From positions 186,001-250,000 of the forward strand of contig NZ_JAMHIW010000004.1 in assembly GCF_023896955.1 (NCBI RefSeq): DNA of 64,000 nt, given 5' to 3'. Below the pieces are notes generated by a model. That model had not been told where the DNA came from. It saw nothing but the letters and a program-made list of their open reading frames with translations, and did not search any database. The position numbers were made by a program, and so were the translations under genes. The DNA is from Micromonospora sp. RHAY321 (GTDB lineage: Bacteria; Actinomycetota; Actinomycetes; Mycobacteriales; Micromonosporaceae). Of the stretch, positions 15,966-24,039 are shown in pieces; the first letter of the stretch is position 1; the number at the start of each line of letters is the position of its first letter.

Positions 15966-17258
15966 TCAGCAGATCTTGAAACCGTCGCAGGCGACCTTGA
16001 TCGGTACGGCCAGCCCGATGCCCTCGGCGTCGCGAGCCTTGGCGGTGGCGATGCCGACCACCTGCTTGCTGCCGTTGACCACCGGTCCGCCGGAGTTGCC
16101 CGGGTTGATCGGGGCGTCGAACTGGATGGCCGGGCCGGAGTTGCCCTGAGCGTCGCGCAGCGCGCTCACCACACCGGTGGTGACGCTGTCCTCCAGGCCG
16201 AGCGGAGCGCCGACGACGACGATCTGCTGGCCGGACTTCACCACGGCGGACGCGGTGATCAGGCCGGTGAACTTGCCGGTGGTGCGCAACTGCGCCACAT
16301 CGTTGGTCTTGTCGACCTTGACGATGGTGGCTGGGAAGCGCTGGTCGGTGCGCTCCAGGAAGACCTGGCGTCCGCCACCGTCCCAGACGGCCTCCACGAC
16401 GTGGAAGTTCGTGAACAGGTTCGTTCCGCCACCGGCGGCGGGCTTGCCGACCGCGAACGCGGTGCCGGTGAACTCGCCGGCGCGGACCCGGAACACGCTG
16501 GGCAGCACCGCGCTGGCCACCGCCTCCGGGTTGAACGCGGCACCGGCCTGCTTCTCCAGCGCCTCCGTCCGCTGCTCCAGGCCGTCGAGGCGGATGCCGT
16601 CGCCGTCCTGGGCCTGCGCCAGGCGCCGATCGGTGTCGGCGAGCCGGTCGCCGAGCCGGTCGAGCTGGTACGCCTGCAACCCGGCCACCGCGGCCAGCAC
16701 CACGACGGCCAGCGTGGCGAGCACGACCGGCCAGCGACGACGGCGGGGCGGGGCGGCCGGCAGCGGGGCGGCACCCGGCCAGCCTGGCTGCGCGGGACCG
16801 CCCGGGTGACCCGTGGTCGGGAACGGCGGGGCACTGGCGGGTGGGTACCCGCCTCCCGGGAAGCTCGGCCCGGCGGCGGGCGGGAAACCCGACCCGGCGG
16901 CCGGTGCGTATCCACCGGTGCCGGTGGACGCCGGTGGTGCGCCGGCGCCGTAGGTCGGGGCGGCACCCGGGCCGGGTCCGCCGTACGAGCCTGCCGGCAC
17001 AGTGCCGTGGGGAGCCGGTGGGGCGCCCCACTGCCCGGTGTTGGGTGGTGCGGACCAGCCGGTGCGGGGAGTCGGAACGGTCGGGGACGGATCGGTGCCG
17101 CCGGGCGGGGTGGCGGGAAAGACCGAACCGGCACCGGGGTGCGGCTCGATGCGCGGTGGCAACGGTCCCGGCCGTTCGGCCCCGGGCGGACTCCCGCCCG
17201 CACCGTCAGGCTCGGCGCCCGCCGCTCGCCCGTCCCCCGAACCGAAGCCAGCCGTCAT
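15966..17258 (-). CDS. HtrA-like trypsin-fold serine protease with Pro/Gly-rich cytosolic tail
   Basis: 430 residues. The first 170 residues are a Pro/Gly/Ala-rich low-complexity tail, then RRRRW and one transmembrane helix (about 177-193), a short coiled coil (RLDGLEQRTEALEKQ) and a chymotrypsin-fold protease domain. The triad is H286 (FTNFHVV), D320 (KTNDVAQL) and S389 (NPGNSGGPV). No PDZ domain follows, unlike classical HtrA/DegP. The protease faces the cell exterior. The gene leads an apparent two-gene unit with the coiled-coil protein at 14932. Substrate unknown. Confidence 0.9.
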   Translation of the reverse strand: MTAGFGSGDGRAAGAEPDGAGGSPPGAERPGPLPPRIEPHPGAGSVFPATPPGGTDPSPTVPTPRTGWSAPPNTGQWGAPPAPHGTVPAGSYGGPGPGAAPTYGAGAPPASTGTGGYAPAAGSGFPPAAGPSFPGGGYPPASAPPFPTTGHPGGPAQPGWPGAAPLPAAPPRRRRWPVVLATLAVVVLAAVAGLQAYQLDRLGDRLADTDRRLAQAQDGDGIRLDGLEQRTEALEKQAGAAFNPEAVASAVLPSVFRVRAGEFTGTAFAVGKPAAGGGTNLFTNFHVVEAVWDGGGRQVFLERTDQRFPATIVKVDKTNDVAQLRTTGKFTGLITASAVVKSGQQIVVVGAPLGLEDSVTTGVVSALRDAQGNSGPAIQFDAPINPGNSGGPVVNGSKQVVGIATAKARDAEGIGLAVPIKVACDGFKIC

Positions 17259-17453
17259 GATCGCGTTGCCTTTCCGTGGTCTCCCCGTGCCGCCATCGGC
17301 CCGTGTTCACGCGATCCGGGCCGGCGGCTCGATGGACCGTACCTGCGCGAACGGGCTTTGTCTCCCCCGATGTCCGGCATCCGAAAGGACACCTTGCGGA
17401 CACCTGACCGACACGCACCGGACCGGCTGCACCCACCGGATCACCGCGCGCAC

Positions 17454-17459
17454 TAGGGT
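17454..17459 (+). promoter_or_regulatory. -10 box TAGGGT of the RNase D gene, leaderless
   Basis: TAGGGT lies 6 nt before the GTG at 17466, supporting that start in a 207-bp gap between divergent genes. I see no other element there. Confidence 0.55.
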
Positions 17460-17465
17460 TGGCAG

Positions 17466-18797
17466 GTGACCGACGAACCACCCCTGCGCCGTCGGCCCAC
17501 CGAAGAACTCCCGGGAAACGCACCCCAGCACCCGCCGTCGGCCCAGCCGCAGCCGGCGAGCCAGGGGACTGACCCGACCGACGGTGGGCCCGTTCCGCTG
17601 ATCGCACCGCGTGACGGCACCCCCGATCCGGTGGCCGCCCCGGCCGAGCTCGCCGAGGTCGTGGCCCGTTTCGCCGCCGGCACCGGCCCGGTCGCCCTGG
17701 ATGCCGAGCGCGCCTCCGGATACCGGTACAGCCAACGCGCGTACCTGGTGCAGCTGCGCCGGGCCGGTGCGGGCACGGCGCTGATCGACCCGCTGCCGCT
17801 GCCCGACCTCAGCGCGCTGGACGCGGTGATCGGCGAGGCCGAGTGGGTGCTCCACGCGGCCAGTCAGGATCTGCCCTGCCTGGCCGAGGTGGGGCTGCGT
17901 CCGCGCCGACTGTTCGACACGGAACTGGCCGCTCGGCTGGCCGGGTTCGAGCGGGTCGGCCTGGCCGCACTGACCGAGCAGCTACTCGGTTACACCCTGG
18001 AGAAGCACCACTCGGCGGCCGACTGGTCGAGCCGTCCTCTGCCGGAGTCGTGGCTGACCTACGCGGCCCTCGACGTGGAGCTGCTCACCGACCTTCGCGA
18101 CGCGCTCGACGCCGAGCTGGCCCGACAGGGCAAGTCGGAGTGGGCCGCGGAGGAGTTCGCCGCGCTGGTCCGCACCGGCGCACGCCCGCCCCGGGTCCGC
18201 GCGGAGCCCTGGCGACGCACCTCGGGCATCCACCGGGTGCGCGGGGCGCGGGCGCAGGCCCGGGTCCGTTCGATGTGGTACGCCCGGGACCAGATCGCCG
18301 CCCGGCGGGACGCGGCGCCCGGTCGGGTGCTGCCGGACTCGGCGATCATCGCCGCCGCCGAGCTGGACCCGAAGGACGAGAAGACGCTGCTGACGCTGCC
18401 CGGTTTCGGCGGTCGGTCGGTACGCCGGCTGGCTCGCACCTGGCTCGCCGCGCTGGACGACGCCCGGCAACTGCCGGACGACGCGTTGCCGGTCACCCCG
18501 GCGGTGGAGGGTCCGCCCCCGCCGCACCGGTGGGCCGAGCGGGACCCGGTGGCCGCCGGTCGGCTGGCCCGTTGCCGGGAGGTCGTGATCAGGATCGCCG
18601 CCGAGCACAACCTGCCTCCGGAGAACCTGATCACCCCGGATTCGGTCCGTCGGCTGGCGTGGACGCCACCGGAGGAGCTGACCGAGGCCACGGTGGCGGA
18701 GACCCTGCGCGGCTTCAACGCCCGCGAATGGCAGATCGCTCTCCTCACCCCCCACCTGACTCCGGCCCTGAGCCCGGAACCGCCGTCCCTTTCCTGA
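17466..18797 (+). CDS. Ribonuclease D-like 3'-5' exonuclease with HRDC domain
   Basis: 443 residues. After a 50-residue Pro-rich tail comes a DEDDy exonuclease domain: Exo I VALDAERASGYRY (about 75-88), Exo II ASQDLPCL (about 135-142) and Exo III YAALDVELL (about 200-208). An HRDC domain lies at about 275-350 (ARDQIAARRDAAPGRVLPD, LLTLPGFGG). The enzyme trims 3' ends of structured RNAs. The C-terminal 90 residues form a second helical region as in other actinobacterial RNase D homologues. It stands downstream of DUF3000 and hemE, a known actinobacterial neighbourhood, here interrupted by two extra genes. Confidence 0.93.
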   Translation: MTDEPPLRRRPTEELPGNAPQHPPSAQPQPASQGTDPTDGGPVPLIAPRDGTPDPVAAPAELAEVVARFAAGTGPVALDAERASGYRYSQRAYLVQLRRAGAGTALIDPLPLPDLSALDAVIGEAEWVLHAASQDLPCLAEVGLRPRRLFDTELAARLAGFERVGLAALTEQLLGYTLEKHHSAADWSSRPLPESWLTYAALDVELLTDLRDALDAELARQGKSEWAAEEFAALVRTGARPPRVRAEPWRRTSGIHRVRGARAQARVRSMWYARDQIAARRDAAPGRVLPDSAIIAAAELDPKDEKTLLTLPGFGGRSVRRLARTWLAALDDARQLPDDALPVTPAVEGPPPPHRWAERDPVAAGRLARCREVVIRIAAEHNLPPENLITPDSVRRLAWTPPEELTEATVAETLRGFNAREWQIALLTPHLTPALSPEPPSLS

Positions 18798-18965
18798 TCT
18801 CCTCCACCGGGTGAGGTGTGGGGTGGGCCACAACGAGGGGTGGGTACGGGTTTGGTTACTGGCGAGTAGCATTCGGGGGAACGTGCCCGTGTCGGCGACC
18901 CTCATCCGGTCCGGAGTGCCGCCTGCCGGCGCGAACGCCGAATGATGGTCGAATAGGAGGCTCAA

Positions 18966-20162
18966 GTGCCCCGTGAAGTTCGGGATGTCGTCTTCGTCGA
19001 CGGCGTCCGTACCCCGTTCGGCAAGGCGGGTGGCATGTACGCCAACACCCGCGCCGACGACCTGGTGATCCGCTGCATCCGTGAACTGCTGCGCCGCAAC
19101 CCGCAGCTCCCGCCGGAGCGGGTCGAGGAGGTCGCCATCGCGGCCACCACCCAGATCGGCGACCAGGGCCTCACCATCGGGCGCACCGCCGCCCTGCTGG
19201 CGGGTCTGCCCAAGACCGTTCCCGGGTTCGCCATCGACCGGATGTGTGCCGGCGCGATGACCGCGGTGACAACCGTGGCCAGCGGCATCGCCATGGGCGC
19301 GTACGACATTGCCATCGCCGGCGGCGTCGAGCACATGGGCCGCCACCCCATGGGAGAGGGCGTCGACCCCAACCCGCGCATCGTCGCGGAGAAGCTGGTC
19401 GACCCGTCCGCGCTGGTCATGGGCGCCACCGCGGAGAACCTGCACGACCTGGTCCCGCACATCACCAAGGCCCGCACCGACGCGTTCGCGCTCGCCTCGC
19501 AGCAGAAGACCGCCAAGGCGTACGCCAACGGCAAGCTCCAGGACGACCTGGTGTCGATGTCCATCCGTGACGCGGAGGGTGGCTGGGGTCTGGCCACCGT
19601 CGACGAGGCCCCCCGGGACACCTCGCTGGAGAAGCTCGGCACCCTGAAGACCCCGTTCCGCCCGCACGGCAAGGTCACCGCGGGCAACGCGGCGGGCCTC
19701 AACGACGGTGCCACCGCGAGCCTGCTCGCCTCCGAGGACGTCGCTCGCGAGCTGGGCCTGCCGGTCGCCATGCGGCTGGTGTCGTTCGGTTTCGTGGGTG
19801 TGGAGCCGGAGGTGATGGGCGTCGGCCCGATCCCGTCGACGGAGAAGGCGCTGCGCATCGGCGGGCTCAGCATCGACGACATCGGCCTCTTCGAGCTGAA
19901 CGAGGCGTTCGCCGTGCAGGTGCTCGCCTTCCTCGACCACTTCGGCATCGCCGACGACGACCCGCGGGTCAACCCGTGGGGCGGCGCCATCGCCATCGGT
20001 CACCCGCTGGCCTCCTCCGGCGTGCGGCTGATGACCCAGCTGGCCCGCCAGTTCGCCGAGCACCCCGAGGTCCGCTACGGCCTCACCGCGATGTGCATCG
20101 GCATCGGCATGGGCGGCACCGTGATCTGGGAGAACCCGCACTGGACGGAGGGCAACAAGTGA
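18966..20162 (+). CDS. fadA: Acetyl-CoA C-acyltransferase (3-ketoacyl-CoA thiolase)
   Basis: 398 residues, full thiolase length. Catalytic residues: nucleophile C94 (FAIDRMCAGAM), H346 (GAIAIGHPLASSG) and C377 (AMCIGIGMGG). It cleaves 3-ketoacyl-CoA to acetyl-CoA and a shortened acyl-CoA, the last step of beta-oxidation. GGAGG precedes the GTG at 18966. The stop overlaps the start of the fadB-like gene (GTGA), so the two are coupled, as in trifunctional complexes. A TAGCAT at 18867-18872 is a candidate -10. Confidence 0.96.
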   Translation: MPREVRDVVFVDGVRTPFGKAGGMYANTRADDLVIRCIRELLRRNPQLPPERVEEVAIAATTQIGDQGLTIGRTAALLAGLPKTVPGFAIDRMCAGAMTAVTTVASGIAMGAYDIAIAGGVEHMGRHPMGEGVDPNPRIVAEKLVDPSALVMGATAENLHDLVPHITKARTDAFALASQQKTAKAYANGKLQDDLVSMSIRDAEGGWGLATVDEAPRDTSLEKLGTLKTPFRPHGKVTAGNAAGLNDGATASLLASEDVARELGLPVAMRLVSFGFVGVEPEVMGVGPIPSTEKALRIGGLSIDDIGLFELNEAFAVQVLAFLDHFGIADDDPRVNPWGGAIAIGHPLASSGVRLMTQLARQFAEHPEVRYGLTAMCIGIGMGGTVIWENPHWTEGNK

Positions 20163-22228
20163 GCGCGCTCGCCGCACCGAACGAGGTCGTCACCAGGGCG
20201 CTGCTGCGTCAGGTGAACGTACCGGGGCTGGACCGGCCCGCCGCCCTGATCACGCTGGACAACGGCTTCGACCACACCAAGCCGAACACCTTCGGGCCGG
20301 CCGGCCTGACCAGCCTGGACGAGGCGATCACCGCCGCCCTGGCCGCCGACCCGGCGTTCATCGCGGTCACCGGCAAGCCGTACATCTTCTGCGTGGGCGC
20401 GGACATCGTCGGCCTGCCGCAGCTCGCCGACCGCGCGCAGGCGCTGGAGATCGGCCGGCTCGGCCACCGTGTCTTCGCCCGGTTGAAGGACAGCACCGTG
20501 CCCACGTTCGCGTTCGTGAACGGCGCGGCGATGGGCGGTGGCCTGGAGCTGGCACTGCACTGCCACTACCGGACGCTCTCCGGTGGCGCGGCGGCGCTCG
20601 CCCTGCCCGAGGTCTCCCTCGGTCTGGTCCCCGGCTGGGGCGGCACGCAGCTGCTGCCGAACCTGATCGGCATCCCCGCCGCCACCCAGGTGATCATCCA
20701 GAACCCGCTGATGCAGAACAAGATGCTCAAGCCGAAGCAGGCCGCCGAGCTGGGCATCGCCGACGTCCTGCTGGAGCCGGCCGACTTCCTGGAGCGGTCC
20801 CTGGAGTGGGCCGCCGGCGTGGTGCGGGGCCAGGTCACCGTGACCCGGCCCGAGGTCGACAAGGACATGTGGGCGGGCGTGCTGTACTTCGCCCGGGAGA
20901 CGCTGAACCAGCGGCTGCACGGCGCGGTCCCGGCCGCGTACAAGGCGCTGGACCTGCTGGAGACGGCGAAGGACGCCGACTTCGCGGCCGGCACCGCCGC
21001 CGAGGACGAGGCCCTCGCGGACCTGGTCTTCTCCGAGGAGCTGCGCAGCGGCCTGTACGCGTTCGACCTGGTGCAGCGGCGGGCCAAGCGCCCGGCCGGC
21101 GCACCGGACAAGGGCCTGGCCCGCACGATCACCAAGGTCGGCATCGTCGGCGCCGGCCTGATGGCCAGCCAGCTGGCGCTGCTGTTCGCCCGTCGACTCC
21201 AGGTGCCGGTCGTGATGACCGACCTCGACCAGTCCCGCGTGGACAAGGGCGTCGGCTACGTGCACACCCAGATCGAGAAGGCCGTCACCAGGGGCCGGAT
21301 GGACAAGAACACCGCCGCCAAGCTGTACGGCCTGGTCAGCGGCACGGTCGACAAGAGCGCCTTCGCGGACGCCGACTTCGTCATCGAGGCGGTCTTCGAG
21401 GACCTGGGCGTCAAGAAGCAGGTGTGGGCCGAGCTGGAGAAGATCGTCTCCCCGGAGGCGGTGCTCGCCACCAACACCAGCTCGCTCTCGATCACCGAGA
21501 TGGCCGCGGATCTGGAGCACCCGGAGCGGGTCGTCGGCTTCCACTTCTTCAACCCGGTGGCCGTGCTGCCGCTGCTGGAGATCGTCCGCGGCGAACGGAC
21601 CGACGATGTCACCCTCGCCACCGCGTTCGCGGTGGGCAAGCAGTTGAAGAAGTCCTCCGTGCTGGTCAAGGACGCCCCGGCGTTCGTGGTGAACCGGCTG
21701 CTCACCCGCTTCCTGGGCACCGTCTTCGCGGCCGTCGACGCGGGCACCCCGCTGGACGTGGCGAACAGCGCGTTGGACCCGCTGGGCCTGCCGATGCGCC
21801 CGCTCGCCCTGCTCCAGCTGGTCGGGCCGGCCGTGGCGTACCACGTGGGCGGCACGCTGCACGCGGCGTACCCGGACCGGTTCGGAGTCAGCGAGAACCT
21901 CAAGCGGATCGCCGACTCGGGCCAGCCGATCGTGGTCGACGACCAGATCAACGACGAGGTCGCGAAGCTGCTCGTGGTCGGCGACCAGCCGCTCACCGAG
22001 GAGCAGGTCCGGCAGAACGCGCTCGACGCGCTCGCGCAGGAGATCCGGCTGATGCTGGACGAGGGCGTGGTCGCCGAGGCACAGGACATCGACCTGTGCA
22101 TGATCCTGGGCGCCGGTTGGCCGTTCCACCTGGGTGGGGTCACCCCGTACCTGGACCGGACCGGCACGTCCGAGCGGGTCACCGGCCGCCGGTTCCTGCC
22201 GCGCGGGGCGGCGAGCCTGCCCGCCTGA
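20159..22228 (+). CDS. fadB: Fatty acid oxidation multifunctional enzyme (enoyl-CoA hydratase / 3-hydroxyacyl-CoA dehydrogenase)
   Basis: 689 residues. The N-terminal crotonase domain (about 15-280) has the oxyanion segments PYIFCVGADIVGL and NGAAMGGGLELALHC and a catalytic glutamate region LPEVSLGLVPGWGGTQ. The NAD-binding domain starts near 320 (KVGIVGAGLMASQLALL), and the C-terminal hydroxyacyl-CoA dehydrogenase domain carries FHFFNPVAVLPLLEIV and KDAPAFVVNRLL. It hydrates enoyl-CoA and oxidises the 3-hydroxyacyl-CoA, feeding the adjacent thiolase. GTG 20159 overlaps the fadA stop. Confidence 0.95.
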   Translation: MSALAAPNEVVTRALLRQVNVPGLDRPAALITLDNGFDHTKPNTFGPAGLTSLDEAITAALAADPAFIAVTGKPYIFCVGADIVGLPQLADRAQALEIGRLGHRVFARLKDSTVPTFAFVNGAAMGGGLELALHCHYRTLSGGAAALALPEVSLGLVPGWGGTQLLPNLIGIPAATQVIIQNPLMQNKMLKPKQAAELGIADVLLEPADFLERSLEWAAGVVRGQVTVTRPEVDKDMWAGVLYFARETLNQRLHGAVPAAYKALDLLETAKDADFAAGTAAEDEALADLVFSEELRSGLYAFDLVQRRAKRPAGAPDKGLARTITKVGIVGAGLMASQLALLFARRLQVPVVMTDLDQSRVDKGVGYVHTQIEKAVTRGRMDKNTAAKLYGLVSGTVDKSAFADADFVIEAVFEDLGVKKQVWAELEKIVSPEAVLATNTSSLSITEMAADLEHPERVVGFHFFNPVAVLPLLEIVRGERTDDVTLATAFAVGKQLKKSSVLVKDAPAFVVNRLLTRFLGTVFAAVDAGTPLDVANSALDPLGLPMRPLALLQLVGPAVAYHVGGTLHAAYPDRFGVSENLKRIADSGQPIVVDDQINDEVAKLLVVGDQPLTEEQVRQNALDALAQEIRLMLDEGVVAEAQDIDLCMILGAGWPFHLGGVTPYLDRTGTSERVTGRRFLPRGAASLPA

Positions 22229-22247
22229 CCGATCGCAGCACCATCGT

Positions 22248-22290
22248 CGCGGTGGTCGGACCGTCCTTCGTGGACGGGCCGGCCACCGCG
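22248..22290 (+). terminator. Hairpin after the fadA-fadB operon
   Basis: CGCGGTGG (from 22248) pairs with CCACCGCG (to 22290), extended through CGG/CCG and CGTCC/GGACG around a TTCGT loop, with small internal mismatches. It begins about 20 nt after the fadB stop and is followed by GTCGTTTCTC. Confidence 0.65.
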
Positions 22291-22360
22291 GTCGTTTCTC
22301 CGGCAGCGGATCGCACGGGCACGCGCGCACGGCCCGCGCGAGGATGCGCGCGACCCCGCG

Positions 22361-22449
22361 TGGGATCGCAAAGAGCCAGCGCAGGGCACGTGTGGACGGG
22401 CAGCGGGCCGACCTGCCGCCGGGTTAAGATCACCCGCTTTGCAATCCCA
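22361..22449 (+). promoter_or_regulatory. Long-range inverted repeat flanking the promoter of the gene at 22465
   Basis: TGGGATCGCAAAG (22361-22373) and CTTTGCAATCCCA (22437-22449) are complementary at 12 of 13 positions and enclose 63 nt that include a TAAGAT -10 candidate (22425-22430) and a CGGGT/ACCCG hairpin. It ends 15 nt before the ATG. Operator or leader structure are both possible. Confidence 0.4.
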
Positions 22450-22464
22450 TCTTGGAGCTGACTG

Positions 22465-23235
22465 ATGTCCCAGCCGCCGGCCAACCCCTACGGCCCGCCG
22501 CACGATTCCCCTCCCCCGCCGCAGCAGCCGCAGCAGCCCGGTGGCTGGCCGCCGCCGCAGCAGCAGGGCTTCCCCCAGCAGCAGGGCTTCCCGCCCGCAC
22601 AGCCGGGTCAGCCGTACGGCGGCCCGAGCCTGGCCGGTGGCCCGCCGCCGGCGAAGAAGTCGAAGGTCGGCAAGATCGTGCTGATCGTGCTGTCCGTGGT
22701 GCTGGTGCTCTGCCTCGGCGGTGCGGCGATCACCTGGTTCGCCGTCAAGGACGAGGTCGGCGATGTCGTCGACGCCACCACGACCCGGGTGGTCGCGCCG
22801 GCCACCCTCGCCGGCCGGCCGAAGATCGAGGACCCGGAGCTGCAGAAGCTCTCCGACGACATGGTCGCCGAGATGAAGGCGACGGTGCAGAACGAGACCA
22901 GCGCCGTCGGCGCCTTCTACGGCGACCCGGCGAAGCAGGACCTCGTCATGATCGCCGGCACGTCCGGCCTGATGGCGGACCCGAAGAAGGAGCTGGACAC
23001 CGCCGTCACCGGGCTCTCCGCCGAACTCGGCGTGACCACCATGGCGCCGGTCGAGCCCGGGCCGCTCGGTGGTGACGCGCGCTGCGGCGACGGCAAGACC
23101 GACGGGGTGCCGCTGGGCGTCTGCGTCTGGGCCGACCGGGGCAGCGTGGGTCTCGTGGTGGTCTTCTTCAAGACCGGCGCGGAGGCAGAGGTCGAGTTCG
23201 CCACCATCCGGGGCCAGGTCGAGCAGCGCTCCTGA
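22465..23235 (+). CDS. Proline/glutamine-rich single-pass membrane protein
   Basis: 256 residues. Residues 1-65 are a cytosolic Pro/Gln/Gly-rich tail (PPPQQPQQPGGWPPPQQQG and relatives), followed by KKSKVGK and a transmembrane helix at about 72-94 (IVLIVLSVVLVLCLGGAAITW). The 160-residue extracytoplasmic domain has a Cys pair (ARCGDGKTDGV; GVCVWADRG) likely to form a disulfide, and ends VVVFFKTGAEAEVEF. The layout is common in actinomycetes and the function is unknown. GGAG lies upstream of the ATG. It is preceded by a long inverted repeat and followed by a GATC-containing one. Confidence 0.8.
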   Translation: MSQPPANPYGPPHDSPPPPQQPQQPGGWPPPQQQGFPQQQGFPPAQPGQPYGGPSLAGGPPPAKKSKVGKIVLIVLSVVLVLCLGGAAITWFAVKDEVGDVVDATTTRVVAPATLAGRPKIEDPELQKLSDDMVAEMKATVQNETSAVGAFYGDPAKQDLVMIAGTSGLMADPKKELDTAVTGLSAELGVTTMAPVEPGPLGGDARCGDGKTDGVPLGVCVWADRGSVGLVVVFFKTGAEAEVEFATIRGQVEQRS

Positions 23236-23252
23236 GCCGAACGGAAGCGCAA

Positions 23253-23327
23253 GATCCGCGCACCTTCGGGGAAACTGCTGCCTCTGTCAAAGTCTGAGGC
23301 GACAACGTCCCTGAAGGTGCGCGGATC
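23253..23327. terminator. GATC-capped inverted repeat with nested hairpin between convergent genes
   Basis: GATCCGCGCACCTTC (23253-23267) pairs perfectly with 23313-23327. Inside the loop, GCCTC (23280-23284) pairs with GAGGC (23296-23300). It lies between the membrane protein gene (+) and the VOC gene (-). Confidence 0.7.
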
Positions 23328-23358
23328 CTGGCCGTCAAGCGGCCGTACCGCCGGCCAC

Positions 23359-23793
23359 CTAGGCCGGCACGTCACCCGCCCCCGCGACGTTCGCCGACGC
23401 GGCCCGCGCCGCCGCTGCCGCCGCCCGCTCGGCTGGGCTACCGAGCACGCAGAACTCGTTGCCCTCCGGGTCGGCGAGCACCACCCAACCCCCGCCGGTC
23501 GGGCCGACATGATCGGCGACGTGCACCGCGCCGATGCCGAGCAGCCGCTCGACCTCCTCGCCCCGGGTCCGGTCGGTGGGTTGGATGTCCAGGTGCAGCC
23601 GGTTCTTCACCGCCTTGTCCTCCGGCACGGCGAGGAAGAGCACCTCGGGGCCACCCGGCGGCAGGAGCATCGCCTCGGGGTCGCCGGGGAAGTCGTCGGG
23701 CTGCCGGGGGCAGTCGAAGACCTGCGACCAGAAACCGGCCAGTGCGTACGTGTCGTGACAGTCGATGCTGATGTTGTGAATCGTCGAACTCAC
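23359..23793 (-). CDS. VOC (glyoxalase-like) family protein
   Basis: 144 residues from a GTG at 23793 that has GGAGGAAC upstream. Single glyoxalase-like unit: STIHNISIDCHDTYALAGFWSQVF at the start, FLAVPEDKAVKNRLHLDIQ in the middle and WVVLADPEGNEFCVL near the end, which provides the metal-ligand-type H and E positions. Such proteins include antibiotic-binding and dioxygenase-like enzymes; the specific reaction cannot be told. The Ala-rich tail is not conserved. The longer in-frame extension upstream of 23793 is Arg-rich shadow. Confidence 0.9.
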   Translation of the reverse strand: MSSTIHNISIDCHDTYALAGFWSQVFDCPRQPDDFPGDPEAMLLPPGGPEVLFLAVPEDKAVKNRLHLDIQPTDRTRGEEVERLLGIGAVHVADHVGPTGGGWVVLADPEGNEFCVLGSPAERAAAAAARAASANVAGAGDVPA

Positions 23794-24039
23794 GGTTGTT
23801 CCTCCACAGTGGTGGTGGGGACACGCTTCCCGGCGCCTGCGTGCCACGCGGCGCTCGTTCCGTGGATACGCGGCTGTCCCCTCCGTGCTGGATGGGATGC
23901 TCCGCCTCAGGGAGTCAGCCGAGAGGGACCCGGGGCGCGGAGCCAGTGCTGGTGGACATCGACGCACCCCCCTTCGATCGAGCTGACCCGGTGATCTTTC
24001 CATCGGGTGCGGACCGCCCGCAACCCCGTCGAGGCCGGG

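Noticed and set aside
20075..22330. Large minus-strand open frame opposite fadB
   Set aside because: Antisense shadow with no domains; the plus strand encodes a full-length FadB-type protein.
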